DNA of 64,000 nt from Actinomadura citrea (GTDB taxonomy: Bacteria; Actinomycetota; Actinomycetes; Streptosporangiales; Streptosporangiaceae), in the NCBI RefSeq assembly GCF_013409045.1, contig NZ_JACCBT010000001.1:1178001-1242000 (forward strand). Reading direction: 5' to 3'. The translations under genes were made by a program, and so were the position numbers. The notes under the pieces are model-generated. The model was not told the DNA's origin. It was given only the letters and a program-made list of their open reading frames with translations, and did no database searches. Each line of letters begins with the position of its first letter. Positions within the stretch are counted from its first letter, which is position 1. Of the stretch, positions 30,956-38,858 are shown one piece after another.

Positions 30956-31630
30956 TCACCCCGCCCGGCGGGGCCGCGGCGTGGGCAACCGGAACACGTC
31001 CCGCAGCCTGCGCAGGGCCTCCTCGTCGCCGGACGCGGAGGCGGCGCCCTCCTCGATCGCCCTGGCGAGGGAGTGGCCGCCGCCGGTGATGCCGAGGAAC
31101 GCCTCCTCGCTGATCGTGATGGTCGCGTCGGGGCGCTGGGCGGGCCCGTGCAGTGCCTCGATCGTCCCGTCGTCGACCCGGGCGTGGAAGACCTCGTCGT
31201 CGATGCGGAACTCGTACACGGCGCGCAGCCCGGCGGCCGCCTCGGGGTCGAAGCAGGCCCGCAGCCCGAGGACCGTCCAGCCCGGATGGAACGTCTCGTC
31301 CGGCCGCCGCTCGCCCATCGCCCATGTCAGTCCCCAGCGGGCCAGCTCCAGGATCGCGGGCCCGAGCTCCTCGCCGGCCTCGGTGAGGGCGTAGGCGGGG
31401 GTGCGGGCGGGCGGCGGCAGCGTGGTTTTGCGCGCCAGGCCCTCGCGCTCCAGCTGCTTGAGGCGGGCGGCGAGGAGCCCGGTACCGAGGCCGCGCAGGC
31501 TGGCCTGCAGGTCGCCGAACCGCTTGGGCCCGGTCAGCAGCTCGCGGACCAGCAGCAGCGTCCAGCGCTCGCCCACGAGGTCGAGGGTGCGCGCCGTCGC
31601 GCAGTACTGGTTGTACGTTCGCTGTTCCAC
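30956..31630 (-). CDS. HxlR-family regulator with C-terminal SCP2-like domain
   Basis: The 224-residue product starts with GTG 31630. Its HxlR winged helix reads CATARTLDLVGERWTLLLVR, ELLTGPKRFGDLQASLRGLG and ARLKQLEREGLARKTTLPPP. The extra 120-residue C-terminal domain (EFRIDDEVFHARVDDGTIEA and on) resembles SCP2/sterol carrier folds that may bind a lipid or aromatic ligand. It ends the operon LLM enzyme - hydrolase - regulator. The palindrome at 33290 in the operon's promoter is its likely site. Confidence 0.9.
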   Translation of the reverse strand: MEQRTYNQYCATARTLDLVGERWTLLLVRELLTGPKRFGDLQASLRGLGTGLLAARLKQLEREGLARKTTLPPPARTPAYALTEAGEELGPAILELARWGLTWAMGERRPDETFHPGWTVLGLRACFDPEAAAGLRAVYEFRIDDEVFHARVDDGTIEALHGPAQRPDATITISEEAFLGITGGGHSLARAIEEGAASASGDEEALRRLRDVFRLPTPRPRRAG

Positions 31631-31634
31631 CGCA

Positions 31635-32300
31635 TCACTCTAGGCCCGGCGCCTCCAGGATCACGCGCGCGATGCCCTCCGGATCGGCCACCATCACGTC
31701 GTGCGGCCCGTCGATCGGGACCGTCCGGTACCCGACGGACGCGCCGATCTCCCGGAAGGGGAAGACCTGCGGCTCGCAGTGGACGGCCGTGCCGGGGATC
31801 CGGTCGACGGCGCCGCTCAGCCGGGTGGTCTCGGTGAACGTCCGCAGCGGCTGCGGGACGAGCCGCGCCGCCAGCCACTCCGCCTCGTCGGTGACGCCGA
31901 ACAGGTCCGGTGACGGCGGCGGGATGGAGCGCCCGTCCCCGTTCGCCTCGGCCCACTTGCGCATCGCCTCGACGAAGAAGTCGGGCGCCAGGTCGAACAG
32001 GCCGGCGCCGTCGCCCCCCGCCCACCCGTCCACCAGCACGATGTGGCCGACGTCCCCGGGCCGCGCGTCGGCGGCCTCCCGGACGACCAGGCCCGCGTAG
32101 CTGTGCCCGACCAGCACGCAGTCGTCATGGACGGTGTCGATGGCGGCCACGACCGCCTCGGCGTGGTCGTGCAGCCCGTGGTCGCCGCCCTGCAGATCCG
32201 GGGTCAGCGTGCGAGCCCCGGCCGCGGTGAGCACCGGGACGACCCGGTCCCAGGCCCAAGGCCCGTGCCAGGCGCCGTGGACGAGGACGAACGTTGTCAT
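31635..32300 (-). CDS. Alpha/beta hydrolase (HNL/esterase type)
   Basis: The 221-residue product starts MTTFVLVHGAWHGPWAWDRV, with the oxyanion HGAWHG motif. It shows the nucleophile elbow VLVGHSYAGLVVRE (Ser near residue 71), an Asp candidate in VDGWAGGDG, and a C-terminal His in IDGPHDVMVADPEGIA. The small size and missing cap resemble the salicylate esterase/hydroxynitrile lyase group. It overlaps the LLM gene (TGATG) and is followed 4 bp later by the HxlR gene. Confidence 0.9.
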   Translation of the reverse strand: MTTFVLVHGAWHGPWAWDRVVPVLTAAGARTLTPDLQGGDHGLHDHAEAVVAAIDTVHDDCVLVGHSYAGLVVREAADARPGDVGHIVLVDGWAGGDGAGLFDLAPDFFVEAMRKWAEANGDGRSIPPPSPDLFGVTDEAEWLAARLVPQPLRTFTETTRLSGAVDRIPGTAVHCEPQVFPFREIGASVGYRTVPIDGPHDVMVADPEGIARVILEAPGLE

Positions 32301-33238
32301 CAGTTCTCCTTGTCGTGCAGTAGGGGGAGCACCCGGTCGGCGAGCTCCTCCAGGGCGGCGTCGTGGTCGTCGGCCGCCAGCCGGATCACCAGGTGGCGGG
32401 CGCCGGCCCCGGTGTAGCCGTCCAGCCAGGCGGCGGCCCCCTCGGGCGTCCCGGCGAACATGGCCTGGATCTTCGCGACGAACTCCAGGGGCGCGTTGTA
32501 GTAGCGCTCGATGCTCGTCTGAAGCCGCTGCTGTGCCTTCTCCGCGTCGTCGTCCACGCAGAGCGTCGCGTACAGGGCGGGAGTGACCGGACGGACCGTC
32601 GCCTTCCGGATGGTCGCGTGCTCCTCCGCGTACGTCGCCGCGTCGAGCGGATAGGGGAGCCAGCCGTCGGCGAGGCGCGCCACGCGGCGCAGCGCGGGCC
32701 CGCCTCCCGCCAGCCAGATCGGCGGCCCTCCCGCGCGGGACGGCGGCGGCGAGAGGCGGACGTCCTCGAACGCGAAGTGCTCGCCCCGGTGGGAGACGGC
32801 CGCCCCGGTCCACAGCCGCCGGATCACCTCGACGGACTCCTCCAGCCGACCGAGGCGCCGGGCGTGGTCGACGCCGACCGCCGCGAACTGGGCCTCGGTG
32901 GCGGCGCCCGGGAATCCGCCGCCCATGCCCGCGATGAGCCGCCCGTCCGCCAGCCGGTCGAGGGTGGCGAGCTGGTGCGCCACCAGGACCGGGTTCCGCA
33001 TCGCCGGCAGCAGCACCGCCGTGCCGAGCGTGATCCGCTCGGTGGCCTGCGCCACGGCCGCCATCAGCAGCAGCGGATCCGCGCGCGGCCTGGTCACAGG
33101 GCTCTCGCCCGCCCAGACCGAGTCCAGCCCGAGCTCCTCCGCCCGCCGCGCCTGGGCCACCAGCCGCCCCGGGTCATGCTCGCCCGAAAGGTCCTGCTCC
33201 CGCGTCGGCAGCACGTACCCGACCCTCAACCCCGCCAT
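32300..33238 (-). CDS. LLM-class flavin (F420 or FMN)-dependent oxidoreductase
   Basis: The 312-residue product starts MAGLRVGYVLPTREQDLSGE and has the luciferase-like TIM barrel: RAEELGLDSVWAGESPVTRP (about 33-52), ERITLGTAVLLPAMRNPVLV and GRLIAGMGGGFPGA. Actinobacterial proteins of this kind often use F420. The start at ATG 33238 is supported by GGAGG at good spacing; the open frame extends to 33271. It heads an operon with an esterase and an HxlR regulator, suggesting degradation of an imported ester or aromatic compound. Confidence 0.9.
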   Translation of the reverse strand: MAGLRVGYVLPTREQDLSGEHDPGRLVAQARRAEELGLDSVWAGESPVTRPRADPLLLMAAVAQATERITLGTAVLLPAMRNPVLVAHQLATLDRLADGRLIAGMGGGFPGAATEAQFAAVGVDHARRLGRLEESVEVIRRLWTGAAVSHRGEHFAFEDVRLSPPPSRAGGPPIWLAGGGPALRRVARLADGWLPYPLDAATYAEEHATIRKATVRPVTPALYATLCVDDDAEKAQQRLQTSIERYYNAPLEFVAKIQAMFAGTPEGAAAWLDGYTGAGARHLVIRLAADDHDAALEELADRVLPLLHDKEN

Positions 33239-33289
33239 CTCGCCTCCCGGTCGCCGTGAGGCCCTGATCATAACGATGAACTTCCTGTT

Positions 33290-33309
33290 TTTGAAGTACA
33301 GACTTCAAA
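33290..33309. promoter_or_regulatory. Operator TTTGAAGT-ACAG-ACTTCAAA
   Basis: Perfect 8-bp arms with a 4-bp centre lie between the LLM operon (start 33238) and bluB (start 33385). The position and AT-rich arms fit an HxlR site controlling the operon, possibly bluB too. Confidence 0.65.
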
Positions 33310-33384
33310 TGTTGGTAGCGATGAAGGTGTCGAGGGTGAGGGGATGCGCCGCCGGGCGTCCCGGCGTCGGCAGAATCGCCTGCC

Positions 33385-34014
33385 ATGGACATTTACGACG
33401 CCATCCACCGCCGACGCGACGTGCGCGGCGAGTTCACCGGTGCGCCCCTGCCGCGGGACGTCCTGGACCGGATCCTGGAGGCCGCGCACGCCGCGCCGAG
33501 CGTCGGACTGTCCCAGCCGTGGGACTTCGTGCTCGTGGGAGACCCGGGGATCCGGCGGGCCTTCCACGACCACGTCCAGTCCGAACGCGCCGCCTTCGCC
33601 GCGACCCTGACGGGCGCCGCCGCCGAGCGCTTCGCCCGGATCAAGATCGACGGGATCCTGGAGTCCAGCCTGTCGATCGTGGTCACCTACGATCCCGAGC
33701 GCGGCGGCCCGGCGGTCCTGGGCCGGCACGCGATCGCCGACGCGGGGCTGTACTCGGTGTGCCTGGCCATCCAGAACCTGTGGCTCGCCGCCACCGCCGA
33801 AGGGCTCGGCGTCGGATGGGTGTCGTTCTACCGGGAGCCGCACCTGCGCGACCTGCTCGGCATCCCGGAGACGATCCGCCCGGTCGCCTGGCTCTGCCTC
33901 GGCCCCGTCACCCACCTGGAACCCGTTCCGGATCTCGAACGGCACGGCTGGCGGCGCCGCAGGGCACTGGACGCCGCCGTCCACCACGATCGTTGGAGGG
34001 AACCGGCGGGCTGA
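33385..34014 (+). CDS. bluB: 5,6-dimethylbenzimidazole synthase BluB
   Basis: The 209-residue product is a nitroreductase-fold enzyme matching BluB. RRRDVRGEFTGAPLPRDVLD (about 9-28) binds FMN, and GLSQPWDFVLVGD, AIADAGLYSVCLAIQNLWLA and TAEGLGVGWVSFYREPHLRD are family motifs. BluB cuts up FMNH2 with oxygen to form the lower ligand of vitamin B12. No other cobalamin genes and no cobalamin riboswitch are nearby. The last 107 bp overlap the convergent GT87 gene, so both C-termini are coded on opposite strands of the same DNA. Confidence 0.92.
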   Translation: MDIYDAIHRRRDVRGEFTGAPLPRDVLDRILEAAHAAPSVGLSQPWDFVLVGDPGIRRAFHDHVQSERAAFAATLTGAAAERFARIKIDGILESSLSIVVTYDPERGGPAVLGRHAIADAGLYSVCLAIQNLWLAATAEGLGVGWVSFYREPHLRDLLGIPETIRPVAWLCLGPVTHLEPVPDLERHGWRRRRALDAAVHHDRWREPAG

Positions 34015-35095
34015 TCCGGAGCCGGAACGCCATGTACGCCAGGAAGGACAGGCCCGCCAGCAGGTAGCAGTTGGCGACCGGGGTCAGGAGGACGTGGAAG
34101 CCGTACTCGCGCGGGTCGCCGCCGTGGGGCGTCCACCACAGAGGTGAGACGGCGAAGAGGACGTAGGCGGTCAGGGCGCTCTTCCGGTGGCCGTTCCGGA
34201 GGAGCACCGCCAGCGCCGGGACGATCCACACCCAGTGGTGCGCCCAGGAGATCGGGGAGACGAGCAGCCCCGTCGCGCCGGTGACCGCCGTCGCGCTCAG
34301 CCAGTCGTCCCGCCTCGCCCAGAGGGCGGCGAGGGCGAGCCCGCAGAGGCCGAGGGTCAGCGGTATGGCCGTGTACCAGCCGCCGACCTCGGCCGTTCCC
34401 CGCGACACACGGGTCAGGGCGCCATAAGGGGATTGGTTGCTGATGTAGGGGGCGCCTACGCGAGAGGTGTCGTAGAAAATGTGCGACCAGTAGAGGCGGG
34501 ACGCGTCCGGGGCGATGGCGTACGCAACGAAAGTGCAGACGGCGAAAGTCGCGGTGGCGGTGACGGCGTCCCTGGTCCGCCTGCTCAGCAGGAGCAGGAC
34601 GACGAAGACGGCCGGCGTCAGTTTGATCGCGGTCGCCGTTCCGATGCCGATTCCGGCTGGGCGACCGCGAGCGACGCGATGCAGGTCGGCAAGGACCAGA
34701 GCGAGCAGGACGAGGTTGACCTGCCCGAGGAAGAACGACTGCCAGACCGGTTGGAGGAGCAGGCCCGCCGCCACCACGACCATGAGGGGGACCCTGCGGC
34801 CGGCCATTCTCACCGTCAGCCCGCACGCCCAGACGAAAGCCGCCAGCGAGGCCGGTTGCCACAGCATGCGGGCGAGGAGGAGCGGCACGGCGGCCAGGGG
34901 GGTGAACAACGCGGCCATGAAAGGCGAGTTGGTGAAATAGTGCTCGGCGAGCTGTTCCTGGTAGAGGCGTGAGCCGTCCGTTATGGCGTGCCCGCCCAGC
35001 CAGTAGATGCGGAAATCCAGCGAGTCGTAGGTGGCGGAGAAGACAACGATTCCGAGGGCTTCGACGGCCAGAATGAAAGGTGCCAGGCGCTTCAC
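33908..35095 (-). CDS. GT87-family mannosyltransferase-like membrane protein
   Basis: The 395-residue product starts at GTG 35095 (KRLAPFILAVEALGIVVFSA). It is a multi-pass GT-C protein with LDFRIYWLGGHAITDGSRLY (about 26-45), where the Asp is the expected catalytic base, and SWAHHWVWIVPALAVLL near residue 270. GT87 proteins add mannose from polyprenyl phosphate donors to lipids such as PIMs or lipomannan. The last 35 or so residues (RGGRRRPVPCGAASRAV) are basic and lie within bluB on the other strand, so a lost stop codon is possible. Confidence 0.85.
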   Translation of the reverse strand: MKRLAPFILAVEALGIVVFSATYDSLDFRIYWLGGHAITDGSRLYQEQLAEHYFTNSPFMAALFTPLAAVPLLLARMLWQPASLAAFVWACGLTVRMAGRRVPLMVVVAAGLLLQPVWQSFFLGQVNLVLLALVLADLHRVARGRPAGIGIGTATAIKLTPAVFVVLLLLSRRTRDAVTATATFAVCTFVAYAIAPDASRLYWSHIFYDTSRVGAPYISNQSPYGALTRVSRGTAEVGGWYTAIPLTLGLCGLALAALWARRDDWLSATAVTGATGLLVSPISWAHHWVWIVPALAVLLRNGHRKSALTAYVLFAVSPLWWTPHGGDPREYGFHVLLTPVANCYLLAGLSFLAYMAFRLRISPPVPSNDRGGRRRPVPCGAASRAVRDPERVPGG

Positions 35096-35228
35096 ACGAG
35101 CAACGGTTCCGGTAGGGGGATCCGCCGCGCATCGGGCCGCGGGACGCAAGGGCGAAAGGCGTTGTAGCCCGCGGGATTACGCCTCCGGGCCAATGTGCCG
35201 GGACGGGGGCGGCGGTTACGATCGGCGC

Positions 35229-36359
35229 ATGTCAGCCCTGTCGTTGAGCCGCGCGGGCCGCGGCACGGGGACGGCCCTCGCCTGGGGCGGCGCCGCCGTG
35301 TACCCGGTGGTCCTGTTCCTCACGTTCTCCCAAGGGAGGTCCGGCTTCGAGCAGCTGGAGACCCCCGTCGCGGCGGGTCTCACCGTCGTCGTGGTCCTGC
35401 TGCTGCGGCGGCGGGCGCTGACCACCCACGCGATCCTGTTGTTCGCCTGGATCCTCGCCCTGCTGGCGATGTCGTCCGGGGCGGTCGCGGGCCTGCTGGT
35501 CCTCGTCACCGACGTCTCGTCCGGCTATGTCGCGGCGACCCGCCCCCGGAAGGTCGCCGTCCCCGTCGCCGTCACGACGTGCCTCCTCCAGGCGGCGGCC
35601 GTCACGGCGTTCCTGCACGCCGACGAGATCCTTCTGGTGACGGTCCTGCTGGCGATGGCCGTCACGTTCATGGCGGGGAACTCGGTCAGGACGCGGCGCG
35701 CGCACGCCGAGGCGATGCGGGAGCAGGCCACCGCGCAGGCGGTGGCGGCCGAGCGGCTCCGGATCGCGCGGGAGCTGCACGACATGGTCGCCCACAGCAT
35801 CGGGATCATCGCGATCCAGGCGGGCGTGGGCGGGCGGGTCATCGACTCCCAGCCCGCCGAGGCCCGCAACGCGCTGGACGCCATCGAGGCCACCAGCCGC
35901 GACGCGCTGTCCGGGCTGCGCAGGATGCTCACCGCGCTCCGCAAGGACGACCCCGGCGCGGCGCCGCTCGGACCCGCCCCCGGCCTGGACGAGCTTGACC
36001 GCCTCGCCGAGGCCGCGGGAGACGCGGGCGTCACCGTCGAGGTCCTCGCGTCGGGCGAGCCGAGGCCGCTGCCGCCGGACGTCGACCTGTCCGCCTACCG
36101 GATCGTCCAGGAGGCGGTCACGAACGTCGTCCGGCACGCGGGCACCGACCGCTGCCGGGTGACGATCGGCTACGGCGACGGGGAGCTGGCCGTCGAGATC
36201 GAGGACGACGGGCACGGCGGCGTGGTCGGCACCGGGTACGGCCTCGTCGGGATGCGGGAGCGGGTCGCCCTGCTGCGCGGCGAGTTCGCCGCGGGCCCGC
36301 GTCCCGGCGGAGGGTTCCGGGTGGCGGCGCGGATCCCGGCGCCGGCGGCGGCCGCATGA
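35229..36359 (+). CDS. Sensor histidine kinase (HisKA_3, NarL-pair)
   Basis: The 376-residue product has five or six N-terminal helices (about 20-150) without a large sensor domain. A HisKA_3 box (ERLRIARELHDMVAHSIGII, His about 184) and a HATPase with VVRHAGTDRCRVTIGYGDG and GYGLVGMRERV follow. This is the compact actinobacterial type that senses membrane or cell-wall stress through its helices. It overlaps the response regulator by four bases (ATGA). ATG 35229 is used. No operator is evident upstream. Confidence 0.93.
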   Translation: MSALSLSRAGRGTGTALAWGGAAVYPVVLFLTFSQGRSGFEQLETPVAAGLTVVVVLLLRRRALTTHAILLFAWILALLAMSSGAVAGLLVLVTDVSSGYVAATRPRKVAVPVAVTTCLLQAAAVTAFLHADEILLVTVLLAMAVTFMAGNSVRTRRAHAEAMREQATAQAVAAERLRIARELHDMVAHSIGIIAIQAGVGGRVIDSQPAEARNALDAIEATSRDALSGLRRMLTALRKDDPGAAPLGPAPGLDELDRLAEAAGDAGVTVEVLASGEPRPLPPDVDLSAYRIVQEAVTNVVRHAGTDRCRVTIGYGDGELAVEIEDDGHGGVVGTGYGLVGMRERVALLRGEFAAGPRPGGGFRVAARIPAPAAAA

Positions 36360-37033
36360 CGATCCGCGTCCTGCTGGCCGACGACCAGCCGCTGATCCGC
36401 GCCGGGCTGCGCGTCCTGATCGCCGACACCCCCGACCTGGAGATCGCGGGCGAGGCCGGGACCGGCGCCGAGGCGGTCCGCCTCGTGGAGGAGGCGAACC
36501 CGGACGTGGTCGTGATGGACGTCCGCATGCCCGACATGGACGGCATCGAGGCCACCCGGCGCATCCGCCGTGCGGGGCCCGACACCGCCCGCGTGCTGAT
36601 GCTGACCACGTTCGACGATGACGACTACGTCTACGGCTCGCTCCGGGCGGGCGCCAGCGGGTTCCTCGTCAAGGACATGGCGCTGGAGGAGATCCTCGCG
36701 GCGATCCGCGTCGTCGCCGGCGGGGACGCCCTGATCGCGCCGGGCGTCACCCGGAGGCTGATCGAGGAGTTCGCGGCGCGTCCGCAACCGGCCGCCGGGC
36801 GGCCCCGGCACGTGGAGGGCGTCACCGAGCGCGAGCGGGAGGTGCTGACCCTCGTCGGGCTCGGGCTGTCCAACCAGGAGATCGCCGGGGAGCTGGTCAT
36901 CAGCGTGGCCACCGCGAAGGCGCACGTCGCGCGGCTGTTCGCCAAGCTCGGCGCCCGGGACCGGGTCCAGCTCGTCATCATCGCCTACGAGTTCGGGCTC
37001 GTCGCGCCCCCTACAGGCGGTAGTACTACCTGA
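36356..37033 (+). CDS. NarL/LuxR-family response regulator
   Basis: The 225-residue product has a receiver domain with acidic pocket DD at about 9-10, phosphoacceptor Asp55 (VVVMDVRMPD) and Lys near 104 in FLVKDM. Its LuxR helix-turn-helix (VTEREREVLTLVGLGLSNQE, then IAGELVISVATAKAHVARLF) forms the C-terminus. It pairs with the kinase just upstream. Its last five codons (GGSTT) overlap the palindrome presumed to be the BlaI operator of the next operon. Confidence 0.93.
   Translation: MTIRVLLADDQPLIRAGLRVLIADTPDLEIAGEAGTGAEAVRLVEEANPDVVVMDVRMPDMDGIEATRRIRRAGPDTARVLMLTTFDDDDYVYGSLRAGASGFLVKDMALEEILAAIRVVAGGDALIAPGVTRRLIEEFAARPQPAAGRPRHVEGVTEREREVLTLVGLGLSNQEIAGELVISVATAKAHVARLFAKLGARDRVQLVIIAYEFGLVAPPTGGSTT
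37019..37030. promoter_or_regulatory. BlaI operator GGTAGTACTACC
   Basis: A perfect 12-bp palindrome with the TAGTAC/GTACTA core seen in actinobacterial BlaI sites. It lies in the last codons of the response regulator gene, 41 bp before the BlaI start. Confidence 0.65.
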
Positions 37034-37071
37034 CGTGGTCTGTGCGGTGACCGTCGGATAATCTGGGGGGC

Positions 37072-37455
37072 GTGAAGGGTCTGGGAGAGCTTGAACGCAC
37101 GGTCATGGAGGTCCTGTGGGCGCGGGAGGAAGCCGGGCATCCGGCGGCCACCGCGCGGGACGTGAGCCGTGCCCTCGCCGACGACCGGGACCTCGCGCAC
37201 ACCACGGTCATGACCGTCCTCGACAGGCTCGCGAAGAAGGGCTTCCTGGAACGCGAGCGTGACGGCCGAGCGTGGCGCTACCACCCGGTGGCGAGCCGCG
37301 AGATGTACGTCACCGAGCTGATGCTCGGGGCCCTGAACGAGACCGGTGACCGCGACGCGGCGCTCGCGCACTTCGTGCGCTCGGTGTCGCGGGGCGAGAT
37401 CGACGTGATCCGCCAGGCCCTCGCGGGACTCACCGGTAAGGAACCTCCGGCATGA
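37072..37455 (+). CDS. BlaI/MecI/CopY-family repressor
   Basis: The 127-residue product (GTG 37072; MKGLGELERTVMEVLWAREE) is a BlaI-type winged helix. HTTVMTVLDRLAKKGFLERE (about 43-62) holds the recognition helix, and a C-terminal dimerisation helix follows. BlaI repressors bind TACTAC-type palindromes and are cleaved when the partner M56 protease is activated. GATAAT at 37057-37062 could be the promoter -10. It overlaps the protease gene by four bases (ATGA). Confidence 0.92.
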   Translation: MKGLGELERTVMEVLWAREEAGHPAATARDVSRALADDRDLAHTTVMTVLDRLAKKGFLERERDGRAWRYHPVASREMYVTELMLGALNETGDRDAALAHFVRSVSRGEIDVIRQALAGLTGKEPPA

Positions 37456-38360
37456 CCGGCACCGCCCTGCTCGCATTGATCTCACTGGGGACCGTCGGCG
37501 GGGCGCACCTGCTGTCCCGGGCCCGGTGGACGTGGCGCACGCCCCGGATCGGGATCGCGCTCTGGCAGGCCCTCGGGCTGTGCTGGGGCATCGCCACGAT
37601 CGGCGCCCTGCTCGGGCTCGCCCTCCTGCCGTACCGCAAGGGCGTCCTCGGCGGGCTGCCCGGCCTGTACGACGACCAGGCGGCCCGGCTCAACCCGGTG
37701 CAGGTGGCGGCCCTGCTCGCCGCGATCAGCCTGACCGGCGTGCTGCTGGTCATGCTGATGTTCGCCGTCCTGCGGGTCGTGCGGGCCCGGCGGCGGCACC
37801 GGGCCCTGCTCGCACTGGTGTCGCGCCGCGACTCCTCGGTGCCCGGCACCCTCGTCCTCGACCACCCCGGCGCCGCCGCGTACTGCGTGCCGGGGGTCCG
37901 CTCGTCCAAGGTCGTCGTCAGCGCCGGGACCATGGAGCTGCTCGACCGCGGCGAGCTGGCCGCGGTGCTCGCGCACGAGCGCGCCCACGCCCGCGAGCGC
38001 CACGACCTGGTGCTGCTGCCGTTCGCCTCGCTGCGCCAGGTGTTCCCGCAGTTCCGGCTGGTCGGACGGTGCCTGGACGCGGTGGAGCTGCTGATCGAGA
38101 TGGCCGCCGACGACCGGGCCCGGCACGGCCGCCCGCCGCGCGAGCTGGCGACCGCGCTGCTGCGCTTCGCCGCCGCCCGCCCGGCCGCCGCGCCGTCCGG
38201 CACGCTCGGCGTCGCCTCGCACAGCGACATCCCGGTGATGGCGCGGGTGAACCGGCTGCTGGAGCCGGAGCCGCTGCCCCGCCGGACCCGCATCGCCGCG
38301 TCGGTCGCCGTCCCGGTCATCGCCGTCCTCCCGCTACTGCTCCTCGTCCTGCCGCACTAG
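37452..38360 (+). CDS. M56-family membrane metallopeptidase (BlaR1-like without sensor domain)
   Basis: The 302-residue product has N-terminal helices (about 3-18, 35-60, 85-112), the M56 HExxH site LAHERAHARERHD (His about 175 and 179, Glu 176) and a last helix. It ends PVIAVLPLLLLVLPH with no penicillin-binding sensor domain. It is therefore a short actinobacterial type, whose signal is not evident. It is coupled to BlaI by ATGA and presumably cleaves it. It ends four bases into the converging PPOX gene. Confidence 0.9.
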   Translation: MTGTALLALISLGTVGGAHLLSRARWTWRTPRIGIALWQALGLCWGIATIGALLGLALLPYRKGVLGGLPGLYDDQAARLNPVQVAALLAAISLTGVLLVMLMFAVLRVVRARRRHRALLALVSRRDSSVPGTLVLDHPGAAAYCVPGVRSSKVVVSAGTMELLDRGELAAVLAHERAHARERHDLVLLPFASLRQVFPQFRLVGRCLDAVELLIEMAADDRARHGRPPRELATALLRFAAARPAAAPSGTLGVASHSDIPVMARVNRLLEPEPLPRRTRIAASVAVPVIAVLPLLLLVLPH

Positions 38361-38824
38361 TCCGCCAGGACCGTTCCATAGAGGCGGGCGACGCGCAGGC
38401 GGATCACCAGCCGCCGGTCCTTGACCATCTGCTCCAGGAACGCCCGCTCGTCCGCCGGGTCGTCGAAGCCCGGCGTCATCGCGAGCAGCTCGCGCCCGGT
38501 CGCGTCACCGGGCTCCTCGCTGACGCCGGACAGTTCGGCGGCGCCCTCGGCGACCGCGAACGACAGGTGGCCGGCGCCGGACGCGTGCAGCGCGGCGCGC
38601 GGGTCGCGCCGGAGCTGCTTCACCTTCGCCCGGTCGGCCGTCGTGGAGATCCGGACGACGCGCTCGTCCGGGTCCCACGTGTAGATGACCGTGGAGACGT
38701 GCGGGTGGCCGCTCTTCCTGGTCGTGGCGAGGACGCCGAACTGCTGCTCGCCGAGGAGGCGGGACAGGTCGTCCTCGCCGATGGGCTTGGGGCCGGGTCC
38801 CTGTCCGGGGCCGTACTCGGTCAT
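38357..38824 (-). CDS. PPOX-class (F420-dependent type) oxidoreductase family protein
   Basis: The 155-residue product has the split-barrel pattern of the Rv1155-like group. LGEQQFGVLATTRKSGHPHV (about 24-43) then STVIYTWDPDERVVRISTTA, and KVKQLRRDPRAALHASG (about 68-84), are the cofactor-binding strands. Such proteins use F420 or FMN to reduce small molecules. The length is normal. The stop overlaps the converging M56 gene stop, and MFS follows upstream in the same direction. Confidence 0.88.
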   Translation of the reverse strand: MTEYGPGQGPGPKPIGEDDLSRLLGEQQFGVLATTRKSGHPHVSTVIYTWDPDERVVRISTTADRAKVKQLRRDPRAALHASGAGHLSFAVAEGAAELSGVSEEPGDATGRELLAMTPGFDDPADERAFLEQMVKDRRLVIRLRVARLYGTVLAD

Positions 38825-38858
38825 CGTGATCTCCCTACGGGTGTGGGCGGGGGCGGGT

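Noticed and set aside
33238..33385. Cobalamin riboswitch ahead of bluB
   Set aside because: The 147-bp region is too short for one and lacks the B12-box; only a protein-type palindrome is present.
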